Program-made: the position numbers and the translations under genes
Assembly: GCA_963969365.1 (NCBI GenBank)
Contig: OZ017749.1
Location: forward strand, 2,542,001-2,606,000
Direction: 5' to 3'
DNA: 64,000 bases
From: Asterochloris sp. CNOR1
Taxonomy: Eukaryota > Chlorophyta > Trebouxiophyceae > Trebouxiales > Trebouxiaceae
Notes under the pieces: model-generated
What the model saw: only the letters and a program-made list of their open reading frames with translations
What the model was told of the DNA's origin: nothing
Databases searched by the model: none
In this document: piece after piece, positions 24,201 through 37,100 of the stretch
Layout: every line of letters starts with the position of its first letter
Numbering within the stretch: the first letter of the stretch is position 1

Positions 24201-27200
24201 GCCTTGTGGTACCACAAGCAGTGGGGCCGCAGGCTGTGGAGCTCGAGCAAAGGCAGCTTGGGCTACCTCAATGCTCTGCAGGGCAAAAGCGCGTCAGCCT
24301 TGCCACTGAGTTGCTGCGGCGGCCATTGGCAATTGTGTGCCCTGCTTGTAGAGGCATGCAATTGGGCAGCTCATGGCTTGTCCAGGCGCAGCGTGCAGCA
24401 TGGCTCCCGTCTTCTAACACTCTGAGTCAGGTCAAACCCAAATCGCTGCACAGTCCCAGGGCACAGCTGACATGAACAAGCTGCAAGGAAGCTCAGCCAC
24501 TGCATTATTCTATGCTGCCAGGTTGCATGCGCATTCATTTGGTGCAAACAGCCGCACTTCATGCAGTCTCCAGTACGCTGCACAACAGGAAGGCATAGGC
24601 ACCCCCTGCCCTCAGCTGATAGTGCCAAGTTCTGGGCGCTCACCAGCCTATGCAGCACAGCAGGCCCACCAGCGTGTCAGGAGTTGGGCAAACCAGGAGA
24701 TGCATGATCTGCTCTGCGCGTACGCAGCTTGCAGGGTGAGGCTGGCAGACGTGAGCTCGCTGTACAGCTCCCTCGGCTGGCTGCTCAACAGCATGCCAAC
24801 AAGGCTCCAACAAGGCGCATACCAGTGCCTGGCACGTGCCTGGCAGGTTTACTGACATGCAACACAGCAGGCCTACCAGCACATCGGCAAATCTGGTGAG
24901 GTCATCCATCTTGCGCAGGTTGGGCTCGGGGTGGCGCCGCAGCAAGGCACGCAGAGGGAAAGCTGTGGCCACCACTCTTGCCACGCTCATGTTGGCCAGC
25001 AGCATGAATTCCTCCACCAACTGATTGGCTGTGCGCTGCACTGCACAGCAACAGGCTCAGGCTTGCAGCACAAATGCGTCCCAAGCAGCATGAAGGCTTC
25101 TAAGCAGCACAATGGCCTCCTCATCGGGGCGATGGGGGCTCCCCTGCAGAGGACACCATGTGGCAGCTTCTCACCCTCTACACTGCCTGCACCCACCAAG
25201 GGGCCAGGCAGCCAGTTGGCTACTGCCTGCACGCACAGCATCAGGTCTCCACTCTGCCTGGGCTCACCATGGGAAGACGCAGCCAGGGGGTTGCCTTCTT
25301 CGTCCATCTGGAAGCTGAGCTTCACGTTGTCCAGCTTGAGGCAGCCGCGCTCAAAACGCTGGGCGCGCAGCCTACTTGCGATGCCATGCAGGCTCAGCAC
25401 GTCCCTCACCACCTGGAGTGTAGCCACCTTACATATGGGTACCCAGGGCCAGCAAGCAGCGGCACTGCCTGCCTTGCGCGTGAGAAGGATAGCCAGGCAG
25501 CTGATGCTGTCCTCTTGCTGTTTCTCGATCGAGAGTGAGAGCAGCTGTCTGAGGCACTCGCACCAGCTTCAGGGGCACACATGCAGATGCTCTGATGGGT
25601 CTGCTGCATAACGCAAGGGTGCTGCTCAAACATTCAGCAGATACACTGCTTCAATGATGCAGGAAGCCCCTCCACCTCGCGCTGACAGAGGCCAGCTGCT
25701 GAACCTGACCGATGCAGTCCAGGGTGCCCCTGCATCCTGACCCGTAACTGTGCACTGACCTCGGGCCACTGCCTGTCAGGGGAAGGCACACCTCGTGCCA
25801 GTGGCTGTCTCATGCAGATCATGCTGCTCTGGGGAATGCATTTCAGCTCAGCTCAACTGGTGCTGACCTCCGGCCACTGGCTGTCATGCAAATGCACGGG
25901 CGGCGGCTCCTGGCCCTCCTCGGCGCTGAAGTGGCCATCGATCATCAGCTGCGCATGCTCGTATGCCAGCTTGGCACAGGTGCGGATGATGGAGCGCCCC
26001 GTCCACTGGTCCATAATGTGCCCATCAGGGGTCAGCTCCCACACAATGGAGAATGCAAAACGCTCCACGCCTGCACAGGAGGGAGGCGTGCTGTGGGCTG
26101 TGGGCTGCCAGAGCGGCTGCAACGACCCCTCTGCTGAGCACCACACCTAAAGAGCAAAGCCACATCCGGAGCCAGGCTTTACCATATCCAGGATGTGATA
26201 GGCTCCTGCATCTGACAATGACTGCAACCACTTTCTACAGTGTTGGATGCAGTCATTGTCAGATGCATGCAGCACCCCCCTTCCATACCAAGTGCCTGTC
26301 AGCAGCAGGCTGCTGCAGATATGCCAGCACCCTAGTGTTACACCACTTTACCCACCAGGCTTTCGACTGCACAGGCGCTCACACAAAAGGGCGAGCGGCA
26401 TATGCATGACCCTTTACACCAGGTAGGTGCTGGTGCTGCTTACTGGAGCAGCCAGTAGGCCACAAGCCCTGACCCACCTGGGTTCAGACTGCACAGGCGC
26501 TCGCACAGCAGGTGGGGCAGCATGGGGATGACGCGCTGCACCAGATAGGTGCTGGTGCTGCGCTGCTGAGCTTCTTTGTCCAGAGGGGTCTCTGGCCTGC
26601 AGGCAGCAACAGGGACAGAAGTTCTACGGAGAGGCTACATGACCACAGTATGCTGTGTGACCCAGCTTCCTGCCTAAAACATATAAGGCAGGCAACAGTG
26701 CTACAGGCCCCCTCACAGGATTGGCACCAGCACTGCAATAGCAGTTGCAAGGCAAGTCAGAGTGTGTGCTAACTACAGGGCTTGCACCACTGCCCACCTG
26801 ACAAAGTGCGCCACGTCAGCAATGTGCACACCGACCCTGTAGTTGCCGTTGGGTAGGGGCTCAATAGACAGGGCATCATCCAGATCCTTGGCTGTCGAGG
26901 GGTCAATGCTGAAGATCCTGCACCGCAGCACATACAAGCTCAATAAGCTGGACCACATTGCAGCTTGGGCAGTGCAGGCGCCGCTGCCTCAGAGCCGCTC
27001 ACCACTCCACAATATGTCTGTTTGTAAACAGAGTAGCAGGCTGTCAGCTTCTGTCCTGAGCTGTCTGAAAACTGTGCACACATGCTGGGGCCTAAGCCCA
27101 ATGGCAGCTGACATGGCCTGCACTGACTTGCTGTCTGGCATATGACAAGCAGGCAGGAACTTCCCTACCTGGTACATGACTGCCAGAGCTGTCAGACAAC

Positions 27201-30200
27201 GAGGTACTTGGAAACACTCCCCGGTCAAAATGACCATAGGCCGGAGCCTTCCCTTTCAACTAGGGAGTGTTGTGGAGCACATGGCATGTGGTCAAGCAAG
27301 CGCACAGGTCAACCTCTCCACTTCAGGAGAACTGTATGAGCCCCTTGCTGGACTGGGGGTTGTGACCTGGACCTCACCTTAGGCCAGTGAAGTCCTGCCT
27401 TTCTGCTCTATCCTGAGGCGTGATGGTCCACTCCTCAGCTGGCAGGCAATTGAGTACCTCCTCGCTGAAAGGTTCGTCAATGACGCCCTCAGCATGCAGC
27501 ACGCCCTGAGTCTCAGCCTCAATCTCCCCTGCAGAAAGAAACAGACTGTTGAGCACACATACTTAATGGCAGCAGAGGCCCCTGCCTCGTCTTCTGTCTC
27601 CTCTGCAGGGTGAAGGATTGTTGTGCCCAATGAAGACCCTGGTCACAGCCTCAATCTTTGCAGGACTCTGTGGATCCGTTCTGAAAGCAGCCATGGCAGT
27701 CAGCAGAAGCATAGGTGGCTGATCTGCAGGCCTTCATGTCGGCCATGGTGTCTCCTTCATGCCTTGCCTGCAGGCCCTAGCTGCACAGGCTCCTGGACGC
27801 ACCGCTGACGGCAACAGGTGCGAGCTTGATGGGAGCTGCAGTCAGGAGGGCAGCTCACCTGCCTGCCCAATGCTCTCACGCACTTCAGCGATGGGGTGTG
27901 AGTTCGCTTCGCCCCACCCCTTCATGACAGCAGACACCAGTGTTCTGCAGACCACATCAGGGTTGCTGGCTTCTTCCTGCAGACAACATTGCACCTTTCA
28001 GCAGTCCTGAGATGATTCTGTTCTGCGATGTACAGGGTACATGCGGCACCTGTCAAAGAAATTTGCCCTTTGTGCCGTGCTTCTCCAAGAGTGCCACTAA
28101 CAGCACCTCGTCTGTGCCCAGCAGCGGGCAGGCATCAGCCGCGTTTGACAGCACCACGTCCCCTGGGTTAAAGTATATAAGGGAGATCCATCACGAAAAG
28201 AGCCACAGCCACCACCTTGAGATACTTGCATGTAATTCAGGGCAGCAGATTTAGAACCAGCCAGCACCCCACCTTGAGAGGTTCCCGTATTTCATGGGGC
28301 AGGTTGCCGGGGCGCACCATCATGGGGGGCAGCCGCGGGTCCGCTGGGGTCAGCTCTAACAGGCCGGACCCCAGGTCAGGGCTCTCCCTCAAAATGCCCA
28401 CCACAGTGTTGCGCCGCCGCGACACTGGCTCGCAGTGCACCACCTCGGCGCAGGGCCTCAGCTCTGGGCACTCTGCCACCCTGCAGGCCACAAGCCCAAA
28501 ATCTCAGCTGCAGCTTGTGCCAAAAGCGTGTCTTCATGCAGAGAAGAAGTGCTGAGCGCATAACATGCGTGATCAGAAACAACTGTGCCACGTTAATACA
28601 GCGGTTGGCAGGAACCAGCTTAGCAAAGCTGCCTGCTGTGTTGGCGCAGATCATGCTGCAGGGCAATGTGACTGCAGGGCTCACAGCTCGACAAGAGTTG
28701 CCAAAGCCTCCTCTGGAGATGCAGCGCCCTCCCAGGGCACACTGGCGCTCTTGTCCTGGACTCTGCCCCTATAAGACAGGCAATATGAAGATGGAGAGGG
28801 TCAGGAAAGTATAATCGCTCCCTATACATGTTGGCAGCGCTCTTGGAGCCAGCCGAGAATGCTCACATTGAAAGCATGTGAGTTTCAAGGTTTTGACACC
28901 TGGCCTGCAGAAGGCTGCAGCTCATCACCGAGACACTTGGCTCAGTAGCATGAAAGCCACACAGCAACGCCAGGGGCCTCTGATTTTTCCATGCAGATGA
29001 GCTCAACACTGGTTCAGCTTGGCCCCATTGCGCTGCCCACGCTGAGCCCTCAACTTCAATTCCCAGTGGCAATGGCCAGCAGAGGGCAGCTCACTGCCAT
29101 ATGTGCACTGCCCCTGCTGCTGGCGCGTACACATCAGCCTGAACGCCACACAGAGAAGTCCAGCTAGGCAGCCCAGCAGCCCACCGCTGATTCAGCCTGG
29201 CACCATTGCGCTGCCCCTGCTGCCAGCGCTGGTGGCTGCCAGGGCTCCCTCTGGAGGCGGCGCCATGTGCTGCTCCACCTGCAGAGCCCCTGCTGGCCCT
29301 CGTTGGGGTGGCTGCCGCTGGCGGTAAGCTGGTGGCGACATCTGACCCCGCAATGGCAGCTGTGGACAGGTGCGAGCCTGAGCCCACACTGGACAGCGCA
29401 GCTGATGTCTGTGCCTTCTGCAGCTGCAGCGTTTTCAGCAGCTCAGCTGTCATGCTGAGACCCTCAGAGGTCTCCGATGCTCCTTCAGGTCCCCCTGCAT
29501 CCTGGTGCTCCAGGCCGCTCTGCACGCTGCCTGACGCGCTCAGGAGGCTGCTGGGCACTGATGCCAGCTCAGCAGCCATGCTGTCTGCAGTCGGAACATG
29601 AATTATTTTGAGCAAGTATGGGTTTTAGCGGGTGTGGTCAGGCTGGTGGCAGCGGACATGAGTCTCCTGAGTCCTGATGCCAGCTCAGCAGTTGTGCTGC
29701 CTGCAATGCCAAAGGACAGACAGTTGCAGGTGACGGAATGCTCATGAGGCTGCCGCGCCATGATGCCAGCTCAGCAATTCCTGCAATTACACAACCCAAC
29801 AAGAAGCGCCTCAGCTTGTCACCTGACAAGCACTGTGGTTTTGGTGGATGCACCGGCCAAAAGGCCTGCAACAATGGCACAACTCCAAAGTCAAACAGCC
29901 TGACTTTGATGTCAAGCCTGAGAGGCTTGGGAATCATACAAGCTGTGTGTCCTTGCTGCAGAAAGGCCCCACAGCGAGGCAACTGCTGCAGTGCACACCT
30001 TCAGCAGCTGCAAAGGAGCTGTCTTTGTTCAGCGTCACACAATCTCTACCTCACAGCAACAGAGCCTGAACCAGGGCAAGCGCTGCAGTGCTCACCTCCA
30101 GTGGCAGCCAGCGAGACATCATCAGGTCCAGTCACTGCCGAGGCCGCTCCTGACGCCAGGGATTGGCTGTCATCACCCTCAGCTGGGCCTGGTGCAGTCT

Positions 30201-33200
30201 GCTCAAGGCCAGACATCTGACCCGTCAGCTCATCGCCTGAACTGCCCTGCGGGGCTGCCAGAGTGGTGCACAGCCCTGACTCGCTCACCAGTTCAGGTGC
30301 ACCTGCATCATTTGGCACGTCTTGTCAATGGTCAAAGCAGTCAGCCCAGTGGCTGCAGGCATGCTGCTTACACATCAGGCTAGGCACCCTCACATGGCAA
30401 TGGCCAAACAGGACACTCGCTGCAGAGCATGCAGGAGCATGAGGGTCACAGCTGGGCAACAGAAGGGTTGAGCAAAGGGGGGTCACATGTGGACGGTCCT
30501 ATGCTGCACCTGACGAAGCAGCGTTCCAACCTGCCTCGCCACCGCTGTCTGCCCTGTCCATCAAAGTTGACAGCCCTGCAGACAGGAAAGACGCTGTCTG
30601 CTTAAGGCCAGATCTTGGCTCAGGATGAGGGCAGCATTCGTGAGATGCCTTGGGAGCAGGAAAGCACGCTTGAAATCGGCAACAGCTAGGACACCAAGCT
30701 CAAGACGAGCTCTGCCAGGAAACACTGAGCTGATACAGGGCATGGCTGAATATGAGGAGCAGCAATCGTGTGAGAGAAGCAGTGTAGTAACGGTGAGGGT
30801 CCTCGAGGACGGAAATCAGCTCAAAATCAAGCAGGGCGCCAAGCTCATGGCAATAAGCTGGCTGACGACCCCATGGGCTGATATTGAGCTGGACTCGAGG
30901 ACAAGGAGAGGCTGTGATATGCTGGGCTGGGCTTGAAACTAAGCTGCTGCGAAGCAGTGGCAGGTGATAAGCCGTCCACTTCTGTGTTGTGCACCCTCAT
31001 GATTGTGACACTACACGTGGCCCACCTGCAGCGATTCCAATCTCTTCAGAGCCATCATCGCCAGCAGGAGTCTTCCCCTTGTCGGCTGCGGTGTCTGCAT
31101 CACAGTAAAAACTGATGCACAAGCAGCTGGGACAAGGATTGAAAGGCACGGCACTCTGAGCTTGATGGTTGGCTCCCCACAAATCACATGTCTGTCTGTC
31201 TGGGCCCACACGGTGCTTGTTGTCTGTGCTAGTCTGACCTGCTCGGAGAGAGAGTGCGGCACAGCTACACTTCAGCATTTCTGTCAGCAGCACTCACACT
31301 TCACTTCAGGGACCATGCAGCACGGCCCAGCGGTAGCAGCCTTTCCCCCAGCAGCAATCATCAGAGCATTCCAAGCACCTGAGACCTTGCCCACCTGCGA
31401 CAGCTGCCCTCCTCTGTGTGGCCTTCTTCATGTCCCGCTTGAAGGTGAACCAGGAGGTTTGTGGCAGGATCCGTATGATGACCACATCGCCGTCCAAAGC
31501 CCTGTTCTGAGCAATAACGCCCTGCAGCAGCAACAGCATGGTGTCCTCGGGGTGAGATCACAGCCCTGTTCTGTGTCATGGCGGCCTGCAGCCTAGAGAT
31601 GCAAGTTGCAAGCTCTGCACCTCAGAAGGGGCTGGCCCTGTTCTGCGCCATGCTGCCCGGCAGCGCAAACAGGACAGCCCTGCACGCTGAGCGCTTGTTG
31701 CCCGGCCAGCCAGTACTTTGTTGCACAGTATGTTTCTGAACTGACAGCTTGCACCAGCAGCCAAGTCAACCTGAGGACTGACAGATTACTGACTGGGACT
31801 CGGCGAAAGCACCAGGTAAGCACATCGGGTCATTTCAAGACACCACCAGCAGCTTGCTGTCCTGCCTACCAGTATTTTTCTGGCTGGCACTGCTCAAAAA
31901 GGCTGCTCACAAGTGTCGCACCTGAATCAGCACATCTGCTGGCAGGCCCTCCACGGAGACGAAGCCCTGCTTTCTGTCCCCCGGGTTGACCCTGAGCTCC
32001 CCTTTGAACAGCAGCCCTGACTTCATGCCCTTCATTAACCTCTCTTGTGACCAGTAGTTGGGGTAACGGATCCGCCAGGGCTTCGTGCTGGACACTGCAT
32101 GGACATAAAGGCTAGTGAGCACGGCCAGCAGCAGAGCAGTGGGCTAGCCTGCACAGATTAAGTGACAGCCTGGACTGGTGAACAAAAGTTGCGTTTCAGA
32201 AGGCAACACTGCTGCAGCCACACTTTCATTGGAAGGCTCTGCAAGGATTGAAGATGCACCTCCACAAGGATGCACCTCCACGCAGCATGAGGAGGGGGGG
32301 TGGAGCCTTCCAGCTCATCAGGAGATCTGAGGATCTGCAAGGGGCACTGTCTAAGTCAGTTGAGGGCTCTTTGTGGAATGTTGAGCAATACACAGCCATT
32401 GCAGCAGGGCAGGGTTACACCTGCAGGAGAAGTGCCGGGGCTGCCCCTGGCGGCAGCATCCCGCTGTGCTGCCTTCCAGTCGACGTCAATGCCTGGACTC
32501 CCCCGATCCTTCCGGTGGCGGTTGCTGGCCAGCCTGTTGTACGGTATTGGCACGATATTGTTGCGCTGCTGAGGCTGGGACTGGGACCCTGGTGGTGTGC
32601 TGGCCAGCCCCTGCTGAGCCAAAGGAACTGGTTCAGAGGGACAGTGGAGGGCCTGTTCAGCATGCTATGCTGGGCAGCAAGCAGCTCTTCGGGGCTTTGA
32701 CAACCAAGAAGATTGGAACACTCTGCAGCCTGTGTGCGCTTGAAAACTAGCATTGCATGAGGGCAAGCGTGGAGCTGCATTGCCAGTCTGGTGGTTGCTA
32801 GGGCCCGAGCACATGGAGATGCTCTGCAGGCTGCTGGTGCAAACATGAGCCTCCACAGGGGGGCAAAGCTTGGCATTGCATGGGAGCCAGCCTGGGGTTG
32901 CACGGCCAACCCTGGGGCTGGCAGGGCCTGAGCAAAGTAAGATGCTCAGTAGCTTACTGATGCAAGCATGGGGCTCTTCCAAAACCAAGAGAAGCAGCAA
33001 GAGCTGCACGACTCACTTGAGGGTTACCATTTGCAGCGAGCTGCTGCGCCTGCGCCCGCCAGAACTCTGGCATGCTGGTCGCACCGGCACTGCCAGTCAC
33101 CGGCACAGTCACCACCTGGCGCTGCTTGCCCCTGTTGCTGCCGCCAGCCTGGGCCCCGCCGGGAGGGACCTGCCACGGGGGTGATCGAGAGGCAGGCCCC

Positions 33201-33688
33201 TGGCCCCCAGAAGCGCTGATGCCTGGAGGGCCCTCTGAGGGCTGACTGGTCTGCCCTGCCCGGCTCCCACGAAGCCTCTGGCCACTGCCATGGCCACTGC
33301 TGGCGCCGGCGCCGCCTGAGCTGCTGCCGGCTCCCTCATCGGGCAAGCGCCCTCCGCTGGTCTGGGCGCCGTCGCTTGGACTGCTGCCTGGCCTGATGCA
33401 GGCGGGACTCTGAGACCACCAGCTGCTGGCAGCGGCAGGGCTGGAGGGCACGGCAGAGACTGCCATGGCCTGTGCCATCAGGCTCCGGGCAGTGGCAGGG
33501 CTGCCGGCCACCTGTGGCTCCTGCACAGGCCTGTGCTGCTCCTGCTGCTCCGTGTTGTCCGGGTACAGGCCGGGAGGAGGTGGGATAGCATTGCCTGCAG
33601 TTTGGGTCCTATTGCCCCCGCGCCTGCCCCGGGTGGGCCGGCCCCGGCCCCGTCCCCTGCTGTTGCGCCCGCCCTGCTGCTGCTCCAT
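21254..33688 (-). CDS. DIS3L2: DIS3L2/SOV-like RNase II-family 3'-5' exoribonuclease
   Basis: Twenty-three exons: 33688-33017, 32613-32421, 32094-31922, 31521-31395, 31094-31026, 30575-30510, 30302-30096, 29584-29095, 28768-28685, 28480-28273, 27976-27859, 27528-27378, 26917-26798, 26596-26478, 26070-25868, 25412-25268, 25040-24877, 24076-23954, 23692-23589, 23222-23116, 22884-22700, 22291-22154 and 21598-21254. They total 4311 nt, 1436 residues. The N-terminus is Arg/Gly-rich (about 1-25), then Ser/Pro-rich. Cold-shock domain 1 spans roughly 310-400 ([16 protein letters not shown]), CSD2 roughly 665-765, RNB roughly 800-1250 with the catalytic acidic cluster [15 protein letters not shown] and [20 protein letters not shown], and an S1-like C-terminus. 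There is no PIN domain, so it is DIS3L2/SOV-like rather than RRP44. It degrades cytoplasmic RNA without the exosome; uridylated substrates are known for animal DIS3L2. A disordered insert of about 260 residues separates CSD1 and CSD2. Confidence 0.9.
22333..22383 (-). repeat. Copy of a DIS3L2 exon 5' end with acceptor, in the upstream intron
   Basis: On the minus strand it encodes [13 protein letters not shown] beside the true exon's [13 protein letters not shown] (22291 downward) and is preceded by the same CTGTGCAG/CTGCACAG-type acceptor context. Confidence 0.75.
24123..24170 (-). repeat. Copy of a DIS3L2 exon 5' end with acceptor
   Basis: It encodes [14 protein letters not shown] next to the true exon start [14 protein letters not shown] (24076 downward), in the same frame and with a CAG acceptor. 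It could be included as an alternative segment. A weaker third trace lies near 24255-24285. Confidence 0.75.
24645..24690 (-). repeat. Copy of a DIS3L2 exon 3' end with donor
   Basis: It matches 24855-24900 across the exon end at 24877, including the GTGGGCC/GTAGGCC donor and CTGCTGTG beyond it. Confidence 0.65.
25755..25785 (-). repeat. Short copy of a DIS3L2 exon 3' end with donor
   Basis: Plus-strand CACTGACCTCGGGCCACTG resembles GCTGACCTCCGGCCACTGG at the exon end at 25868. The copy sits in the downstream intron. Confidence 0.55.
26345..26440 (-). repeat. Decayed copy of a DIS3L2 exon end in the downstream intron
   Basis: It corresponds to 26470-26565 across the exon end at 26478. Shared words on the plus strand are GACTGCACAGGCGCTC, CACCAG and TAGGTGCTGGTGCTGC. 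Confidence 0.7.
29671..29790 (-). repeat. Two extra copies of a DIS3L2 exon 5' end with acceptor
   Basis: The exon beginning at 29584 (encoding MAAELAS) is preceded in its upstream intron by copies at about 29671-29710 and 29758-29790. All share TGATGCCAGCTCAGCA on the plus strand followed by a CTGCA acceptor. Confidence 0.75.
29972..30015 (-). repeat. Copy of a DIS3L2 exon 3' end with donor
   Basis: It resembles 30072-30115 across the exon end at 30096: on the minus strand GCTGCTGAAG-GTGTGCACTGCAGCAG versus GCCACTGGAG-GTGAGCACTGCAGCG. Confidence 0.6.
31560..31665 (-). repeat. Two decayed copies of a DIS3L2 exon 5' end
   Basis: The plus-strand words AGCCCTGTTCTG and GGCCCTGTTCTG, each followed by CATGxxGxC and a CTGCAG/CCGGCAG acceptor, recur at about 31560 and 31622. 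They mirror the exon start near 31521 (QNRALDGD). Confidence 0.6.
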
Positions 33689-34143
33689 GTTGTGTCTGAG
33701 GGCAGATCAGAGATGGTGCTCTGCTGGCAAAAAGCTGCCTACCTGCATGCAAGGATGCACAGAAGGCCTTTGCTACAGCTGATGTCTCTTAGGATGCCTG
33801 CATCAGGTATGGCAGCACGCAGCTGCCCTGGATCTGTCCCATGGCAACTTGATGCAGCAAGAAGCTTCACCAGCAAGCTCAATGATCGATAGTAAACGTC
33901 TGCTCTAGCTTTGATTGATTGAGATCCTTGTTGTGTCGGAACATGACTGGCCACGCCATGGATGTCATGTCCCAATTTCTTCTTCTTGTGGCTGCACAGC
34001 CCAAGAGGATGTAGTATGTACACCCTGCCTTGGGCTGGCTGGCAGTGAGAGTGTTGGGCTCCTTGGCTGCCCTTGCTGCCTGACAAGTGGGGCAGCTGCA
34101 ACAACTCTAGGTTGGATGCTGCTGGAGCATCTTGGAAGGTTGA
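33689..34143. promoter_or_regulatory. Divergent intergenic region, DIS3L2 / MFS transporter
   Basis: About 455 bp between start codons on opposite strands. It must hold both promoters; no specific element was recognised. Confidence 0.4.
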
Positions 34144-37100
34144 ATGAGTCCTGAGTTTCACCAGAACAGCAACGGCTTTGAGATTCAAGAGGAGGTGAGC
34201 TCCCTTCTACCTGAGAGCCCTTCTGAAGGCCAGCACGAGCTTCTAAAGTAGTTCTGTGTGCTGCAGGTCTCCAAGAGCAAGGTTGTCAAGTCCGTGCTTC
34301 TACATCTGGTACCTCCATGCTTTGTAGCGGCCTTATTCTGCTACTGTGACAGAGCCAATCTGGCATTTGCTTCAACCCAGATCCAACAGGACCTGCACCT
34401 CTCTACTGCACAATATGGGGCAGGCGCTGGCATCCTTTTCCTGGGATATTCAGTGTGAGTGGTGGCAACATCAGATCAGCATTGCCACTGCAGACTGCCG
34501 GTCTGGTCCTGGAGCAGGCCTCTAAGTCCTCGAACACTGCAGGCTGGCCTGCTTGACGTGTCTGCACTGTGTGCTGCAGCATGCAGGTTCCCAGCAATGT
34601 CATCCTGTCAAGGGTGGGTGCCAAGCGCTGGCTGTCCTTCGTCATCATTGCCTGGGGCTGCATTGCAGTGGCCTCAGCAGCCCTGCAAACTCCCGCCCAG
34701 TTCATGGCGCTGAGGGTACTGCTGGGCGCTGCAGAGGCGGGCACCTTCCCAGGTATTTTGTGCAGCAAGGGGCTGCTGCAGATCAATGCACACCATTGCG
34801 CCTGGTGGCCAGCTCACGCTCACCAAGCACCAGGCAATAGCGCTTCACACGTGCAGCTTGTTGGTACCTTCTGCGCTAGGTAAGATTTTTGGCTGCAGGC
34901 TGGCCCAGCCAGCCTAAAGGGATGTGCAGCCTAGATGCAGGCTGGTCTGTGCGCAGCTGCCGATCTGCTGCAAAGCATGGCCCCTGCCAAGACCCCTGCA
35001 CTGCTCCTGCAGGCATCCACTACCACCTCGGCCTCTTCCTGCAGCCCCATGAGCAGGGGTATGCCTATGCCCTGATCTGCACCAGCACCGCGCTGTCTCA
35101 GGTGGTGGGAGGGCCCATGGCTGCTCTCATAATGCTGCTGGATGGTGTGGGCATCCGGGGCTGGCGCTGGCTGCTGCTGCTGGAGGGGCTGCCCTCGCTG
35201 GCAGTGGGACTATACATCCTGGTGAGCATTTGTGAACAGGGAGAAAGTTCTATGTTGCTGCTGCGGGAGCGGCCGCCCCTTGCTGTACTTACAGGTCAGC
35301 CTGTACGGGGACTTGGTAAATGTTATGTTTGCGGATATTCAAGGCTTATACTGCTGCTGGAGTGCCTGCCCTCACTGGCAATCGGGATGCACCTCCTTGT
35401 GAGCCTCTGTGGCGCGTGAGGGAGCCTGTATGTGTTTGCATCTGCGGCTGGTGCTGCCTGCTGCTGCTGGAGAGCTGCCCTTGCTGGCCATGGGATTGTA
35501 AATTAAGGTGAGCCTGCATGGACAGGCAGGGGAACTTTCCGACTGCAGCTTTGCTAACAAAAAGGTCCTGGGAATGGCTGTCATGAGTTTTAAGAAATTC
35601 TGCATCTGCTGTGCACGAAATTTAGCATCATGTCCCGGAATGGCTCATGTCGCAGGCACAATGCGTGGCTTCACACGCTGCTTCATGGCCCACAAAAAGC
35701 TGGGGAAGCCAGCCTGCCTGTACGATGCCCTGAATGACACCTCTTGTTACAGCTCCTGCATTGATGTGAATGCCTCTGTTCCTGCTAGCTGTGAACCATT
35801 CTTTTGTCTAGGCTTCCTGCAGGTAGTCAGGGAGTCTCTGTTGCGTTGACCATGTTCACCATGCTTTGCTGCCTCATTTGCATCTCATTTGCATGCCTGC
35901 CTGCAGTGGTTTCTGGCGCCAAACCCAGCAGGCGCCAAGTACCTGACCCCAGCAGAGCGCGAGTTCCTTCAACAGCGCCAGACCAAGCTCACTGAGGCAG
36001 CACCCTTGGCAGAGCCTCTGCTGCAGCCCATATGGGGTGAGCACTTTCCTGATGTGCCTGACCTGCACCAAGGCATGTGTGGATGCGGTGTCTGTTGCTG
36101 CAAGCTGCAGTGGCTTGCTGCAGCGGGTTGGGTGCAGCCCCTGTGCCAAACCCCATTGCTGCTGTGGTGCTGCTTCTCATGTGTTGCTGTCCATGATGCA
36201 GACTGCATGCGGGACTGGAGGGTCTGGCTACTGGGCCTGGTGTGGGTCCTCACTGAGACCTCAATCTATGGAATTCTATTTTACTGTCCACTACTCATCC
36301 AGTCTTTGCTCAGCAAGAACGAAGCTGACACAACAGAGTCTTGGCTGTGGCGCCACGAAGGTCTGTCGCTGCGCTCTTTGCGTTGCTCCCTGTACATGCC
36401 GTGCCTGATGGCTGCCACTGCCACTGCCATCCCTGCAGAGTCTGGATCTGCTGAAGAAGCCAGCAGGCTAGCACTGCTCTCAGCGGTGGTGTTTGCGCCA
36501 GCTGCTGTGGGAATGGCTGCTGTGGGGAAGCTATCCCAGCGGGCAAATGAGCAGCGCTGGCATGGCTTCACTGTGCTTGTCTTGGGCGGGGTATCACTGA
36601 TGTGGGTCCTGCAGCGCTGTCCACTGCCTCATGTCAGCACTGTCCTGCCCCATGGTCGTGACCATTGCTGCCGACCCTGCTGGCTGCTGTTGCAGGTTAA
36701 TGTTGCCCGCAATCACTTGTCTTGGCTCTGTGGCAGGTTTCTTGTTGCTTATATGTGCAGCTACATTCATCTGGTCAATTCATGGTGAGACTCCTCTGAT
36801 TGCCACGTAGCGTGATCTGTCACACACCTGAAAAAGGTGCTAGAGCAGGCCCGTTGTATGCAGGCCCCTTTTACTCCCTCCCTAGTCAATTTCTTTCTGG
36901 ATCCAGAGCTGCAGTCGGTGTTGCCTTCATCAACACTGTGGGCGCAGTTGGTGGATTTGTCGGGCCGCTCTTGCTCGGCTTGAGCACACAGCAATGGACA
37001 ACCTTGGTTATCTTTGGTATCTTTGATATCCTTGCAGCCTTGCTGCTTCTTGGTAAGGCATGCTGTCAGTGAGGAACCAGTTTTGCTCTTGTCCTGGCCC

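Noticed and set aside
28047-28165. This open segment as a constitutive DIS3L2 exon
   Set aside because: It cannot be joined in phase to the preceding exon and its long form meets a TGA before the donor. Direct splicing 28273 to 27976 is in phase and matches human DIS3L2.
33465-33892. Plus-strand ORFs over the start of DIS3L2
   Set aside because: They are antisense shadows of the Gly/Arg/Pro-rich first exon.
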